Assembly (NCBI GenBank): GCA_023313575.1
Contig: JAJTTP010000006.1
Span: 1,302,001-1,366,000 of the forward strand
From: Eutypella sp. D-1
Taxonomy: Eukaryota; Ascomycota; Sordariomycetes; Xylariales; Diatrypaceae
Length of the DNA stretch: 64,000 bases
Direction: 5' to 3'
In this document: in pieces, positions 59,138 to 64,000 of the stretch
Numbering within the stretch: the first letter of the stretch is position 1
Layout of the letters: the number at the start of each line of letters is the position of its first letter
Notes under the pieces: generated by a model
Databases searched by the model: none
Told to the model about the DNA's origin: nothing
Seen by the model: only the letters and a program-made list of their open reading frames with translations
Position numbers and translations under genes: made by a program

Positions 59138-60099
59138 CGATCTTTCCTTTTTTAAGGTTTTATCCTTAAAACTTATTCCGTTTTTTTTACGTTTTTTAAT
59201 AAATTCTTCCTTTTTTTTTTTTCCTTACGTTCTTTTTTTTTTATTATATCTGGTTATGTATTTAAACGTATTAAACTTTTTATAAAAATTACGTAACGCA
59301 ATTTTTTTTTAACTGCCGTATTATTTACTAATTTTTCCGACATAGCTTTTTATTTTTATTATAAACGTTATTACCTTAAATATAAAGTTTCGAAATCGGA
59401 CTTTTTTTATTATTTTTTTTACATTTAAAAAAATTAACCTCGGTGTAACGTTTTTAACCTTATTACCGAGCAATTTTTTAAAATATCTTTTTAATATCGT
59501 AAATTAAAAACGGAATTTAAAAAAGTTATAAAAGTTAAAAAACGTGTAAAAACGCGTATTTAACGTATTTAGAAATAAAGAAAAATGTGGTATAAAAAAA
59601 TAATAAAAACGGTCTTTTATAATATCGATAATTTAAAAAAATTAAATAAATTAAAAATAAAAAAACGTCGGGTAAAAAATGCTTATTTTACGGGGTTTAT
59701 TAAAACGTCGGTAAATCCTAAAATTATTCCGGATCTTAATTAATTTAAAATAAATATATCGGGTAATTTTAATTAAAAGGTTATTCTTATTAACGTTTCC
59801 GTTAACGTTAATAAAAATTTTTTAAAAAACGTTAAACGTTTATTAAATAGTTAACGGGTTTTTATATATTTTCGGAATTATTATATCCTTTTTATTTAAT
59901 TTTATATTTTATTCGTTTATTTTTTATTTACACGTTTAAAATTTTCTTTACTTTGTATTCGTCTGTTTTTATTTCGATATTATTTCGTCTTATTTTTATG
60001 GCGTTTATATCTATTACGTTTTTAAATAAGAAAATATAAAAGATTAAATAGATCCTAACTTTTAATAATAAGTCCAGTTTATAATTATTTTTTAATATT

Positions 60100-61100
60100 T
60101 TTTAATAATTAGGTACGGTCCGATATACTTATAATCGAGTTTTTTATTAGGTCGTTTTATCGTAATATTTTTTATGGCTAAATAAATTATATCTCCTTCC
60201 AAAAAGGTTAATCCTTTTAACTTTTTTTAATTATAATATTTACTTATTCGTTAGCATATAAATTTAAATTTTTCCTTTATCTTTTTATGTAATTATTTAA
60301 ATTATTTTAATATTAATATGGCTTTAATATTATCCGGTCTTTTTTTATAAACGTTTCGATAAACGTTTAAAATAAATCCGAAATTAACGTTAATAAATAT
60401 TATCCGTATATTTTTATAATAAGCTATATTATAAGTTAATTATGCAATAAATAACCACTTTACCCAGTTATTTTATTTATAATTAATATATTATTAAAAA
60501 TAAGCTTTTAATATTTAATTAATTCGTTTTATTTATCCGTTTACTTAAGGTTTAAAAGTTATTATAAAACTTTATTAAAATTTCGATATAAATGTTATTC
60601 TTTTATCGGAGATAATTTCGAATATAAGGCCGTATATTGCTATAATATGTCGTAAGAAAATATATACTATTTATTTTACGTCGGTATTTTCGTTATATAA
60701 AATAAAATAAAAAGTTTTTATAAATCGGTTAACGATTACGAATATATTATTATAACCGTTACGTATTATTAAATCTTTTAATGTCGGTAATTTAATAATA
60801 AAATCGAATATAATAAATTTTTATGGTTATTTATTAATTAATAATGGTTATAATTTTCCGTAAAGTTTATATCGTTTTATTTTAATTTTTCCATATATAT
60901 TATATCGTTATCGTATTTATTATATTACTGATTTTATTTTATTAAATATATAAGTCCGTTATAATCGTTTAAAGATTTTATAATCTTTTAAATATCCGTA
61001 TAAAAAATATTCGTAAATCTTTTATATTAATTATTCCTGTAATTTTCGTAATATTTATAGTTTTTTTATTTATTTTTTTATTAATAATTTGTTATTATAT
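60100..61100 (-). pseudogene. gypsy integrase remnant
   Basis: IYGLIFEIISDKRITFISKF (about 60575-60640) corresponds to the integrase core around its second catalytic Asp. GDIIYLAIKNITIKRPNKKL and DYKYIGPY (about 60105-60185) match the C-terminal integrase domain of fungal gypsy elements. Stops interrupt the frame. Confidence 0.8.
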
Positions 61101-61739
61101 TATTCGATTTATTTATATAAGGTATTTTAAATAATTTTAATAATAACAATTTATTATTATTTTAAATATTTTTTTAACGTTTATCGGAATACCGCGTATT
61201 TAATTAATATGTATTTTTTTTCCATAATAAGTTATTTACTGATAGTATTTGCTTATCCATTTTTTAATCTTTTTTTATAAATAATAATATAATCGAATTC
61301 CGTAAAATATTCGGCATATCGTAACTATTTTCCGTTAAAGGTTTAAGTAATAAAAAAGTATATAATATTTTTATAATCGGTATAAACTTTAATTTAATAC
61401 ATATTTTTTATAAGGTAATATTTAAATTTTTTAAATACGTTAACGATAATAAAAAAAGTTTTATCGTAAATTAAATAATTAAGTTCGGTTTTAATAAGTT
61501 TATAAAAATAAAATACGATAAAATATAATTTTCCTTTTTTATTTCGTTATTTAATTTATGCTCCGAAAATATAGTCCGAGGCGTCGGTTTTTAACTTAAT
61601 AAATTTTTTAAAATCGTATATAATAAATATTAGTTCGTTAATAATAATGTCCTTTAATTTTTTAAAAAATTCGTTTACTTTATTAATTTATATAAACCGT
61701 TTATCTTTTTTTATTAATTCCGTAAAAAATATTATAATA

Positions 61740-62340
61740 TATTTAAATCGTCGTATAAATTTCCGATAATAATTTGTTAAACCGAAAAAAGCCTATATTT
61801 CTTTTATATTAATAAACACTTTTTAATCCTTAATAATTACGATTTTTTTAAGATCTATTTTAATATATTCGGGGGTAATAATATATCCGAGGAATTCCAT
61901 TTCCTGTATATAAAATACACTTTTTTCAGGTTTTATTAATAAGTTAACGTTTTATAATATTTATAATACCTTATATACGTATTTTTTATATTATTTTTTT
62001 AAATCCGAATAAATAAAAATATTGTTAAAATAATAAATAACGAAAATATTAAAATATTTTCGTAATACGTGGTTAATTATGCGTTAAAATAATGCCGGTA
62101 CGTTAATTAATCCGAAAAGCATAATTAAATACTCGAATAAGCCGTATTTCGTTTTAAAAGCTATTTTCCATTTATCTCCGGGTTTAATTTTAATATAATA
62201 ATACCTATTTTTAAAATCCAAAATAATAAACTATTTAATTCCGTATAAGCGGTCCTTTATTTTAATAATAAATAATAACGGTATTCGGTTTTTAACGGTA
62301 ATCTTATTTAATTATTAATAATCGATTATTAATTATAATT
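61740..62340 (-). pseudogene. gypsy reverse-transcriptase remnant
   Basis: Reading the minus strand: DY-QLNKITVKNR (about 62285-62325), LDFKNRYYYIKIKPGDKW (about 62165-62220), AFKTKYGLFEYLIMLFGLIN (about 62100-62160), and YYFNNIFIYSD (about 62005-62040). MEFLGYIITPE (about 61865-61905) follows. The catalytic YxDD has become YFNN, two G-to-A changes of the kind RIP makes, so the enzyme is dead. Confidence 0.9.
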
Positions 62341-64000
62341 TGCCGTTTTTTTTAAGCATAAATATAATAAGGTATTTTACTAATAATTTTAATCGTTAAA
62401 TATATTTTTTTATTAACTTATTTTCGAGGTATTTTTATAATTCCTTAAATTCGATTTTATTAAGGGTATAAATTTTATAAAATCGCGGCGTTTTTTTTTT
62501 ATAAAAATAATCTTATAATTTTATTTATTACGGTTTAATAATCCTTTTTTAAATTTTTTACGAAACATTTTATCATATTAATAATATTATAATAATACGT
62601 TACGCATTTATAATATTATTGTATTTTTTTTTTCCAAAATGTTATTAAAAAGGTAAAATCGTTATCGGATAAATATAATAATTTATTTAATCCTTTTTTC
62701 GTGTCCTTTTTTTTTAGTTTATCGTATTCTTTTTAATAAGGTTTTTATCGTATCTTTATACCCGTACTTGCTATCCGTTAAGTATTAAAATCTTTTTTCT
62801 AAATTATTGTCGGTTTTTAAAAGATAAGGAAATATTATTTAACTAATTTTTTAATTAATCGATAAATTATATTAATATAACCATAATTACCTAAAAATTA
62901 TATCATATCCTTTTAAAAATATAATATCGAAAATAACGTTTTATTTTTATCTTTTAATATATACGTTAAATTAATCGGTTTTTTGTAATACTTTTTTTTC
63001 GTTATATTAAAAAGCATAACTTTCGGTTTTTATTATGTTATAAAAATATTATTTCTTTTTCCATAATAGCTATAACTTATTATATAGTTTCGGGGTTATA
63101 TAATTATTTTCGGCTCCGTTATTTATTATAACGGTATATTAATTATTTTTAACTTTTATTCGTATTATAATATATCCGTATCGTTTTTAAATTTTTAAAA
63201 TAGTTTATAAATATTGTATTACGTTTTTAAGCTTTATAATACCGCTTTATAACCTTAATATAGGCGGCCTTATTTTTTTAAATCTTTACTGTAAATTTAT
63301 ACGGCGTTATATAGGTTATTATAAAGTTTTTCCTTATTAAATTTTTTTTATATATACGGTTATTCCTTTATTATTAAATTTTCGTAAAAATGTTTAAAAT
63401 TAATCTTATTAAAAATTATCCTTTTTAATAAATCCTTAAACGTATATAAATTAGCATTTAATAATTTATCTTTTTAATATCGGATTTTATATTCTTATTA
63501 TTCGATTTTGTTCCGGATCTTTATAACTTTTAACGTTTAATAAATATATTCGTTATAATAACATGCTTAATATCCTCCGGGGCAAAATATCCCTTTTAAC
63601 CATTCTTATTTATACGGTACGCGGTTATAATAATGCCGAATTTTTTTATATTATCGTTAATCGGTTTCGTCTTTTTTTTATTATAAAAAGTCGAATCCTT
63701 TTTTAACTATTTACTTAATTCGGTTAATAATACCAATTTTTCGTTCCTTATATTAATAACATTTATATTTTTAATAATTAATAAAATATTTTAAAAAATA
63801 TAATATCCGAGTTTAAATTTCTTAATTAATAAACTTATCCTAATTATAAAGCCATTATAAGTAAATTTTAAATCGTTATTTTTTAAAGCGTTATTAAAAT
63901 CGTTTAATGTAAATATTATATATTTTTTATGGTTTATAATTTTATCGTTTTTTAAATTAATTAATTAATCGTTTTATTTTTTCCTTTTCCGTAAAATAAG

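Larger units (their letters stand above)
58711..64000 (-). mobile_element. RIP-degraded Ty3/gypsy LTR retrotransposon, truncated by window end
   Basis: The whole block is extremely AT-rich and packed with TpA, with no surviving long frame, as RIP produces. Minus-strand translation still gives the Ty3/gypsy order. From high to low coordinate it has presumed gag and protease (about 64000-62500, unrecognisable), reverse transcriptase (about 62340-61740), RNase H and integrase (about 61100-60100). The 3' LTR (58711-59137) follows. This pol order, with integrase last, separates gypsy from copia elements. The 5' LTR lies beyond the window. Coding capacity is gone: the motifs contain many stops. Confidence 0.9.

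Overview
The window looks like nuclear DNA of a filamentous ascomycete (Pezizomycotina, probably Sordariomycetes). Genes are split by short introns (about 50-200 bp) with GTAAGT/GTATGT/GTGAGT-type donors and CTAAC/CTGAC branch sites. Gene types are fungal (Prp45, Tim22, fungal Zn2Cys6 regulator, DUF7025-AAA, DUF7708). The last 6 kb is an extremely AT-rich, mutated retrotransposon typical of repeat-induced point mutation (RIP). I rebuilt exon structures by hand from reading frame, splice sites and family motifs. All boundaries are inferred, with no transcript evidence.

Layout. 0.8-19.5 kb is mostly conserved cell biology: a short-chain dehydrogenase, a mitochondrial trimethyllysine dioxygenase (first step of carnitine synthesis), two membrane proteins of unknown function, a PhoD-like phosphatase, a p24 cargo receptor and the splicing factor Prp45. 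20-28 kb is sparse, with a small membrane protein, a membrane-anchored GH16 beta-glucanase and TIM22. 28-38 kb mixes an intact monoglyceride-lipase-like hydrolase with four damaged accessory genes: a kinase-like gene (frameshift), an arylsulfotransferase (two stops, 5' truncated), a DUF7708 NLR-type remnant (frameshift) and a DUF7025-AAA ATPase (one stop). 39-41.5 kb is an intact mitochondrial half-ABC transporter.

42.8-56.3 kb is accessory. Two paralogous NTF2-like proteins flank a zinc alcohol dehydrogenase, and one of them shares a 485-bp divergent promoter with it. Then come a bacterial-type Mg2+ P-type ATPase with one in-frame TGA, a 14-TM MFS exporter and a Zn2Cys6 regulator. The NTF2/ADH/NTF2 trio is the best candidate for an undescribed functional unit.

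From about 58.1 kb to the end the composition changes abruptly: two 430-bp LTR copies and a RIP-destroyed Ty3/gypsy element on the minus strand running off the window. I found no tRNA, rRNA or CRISPR array.
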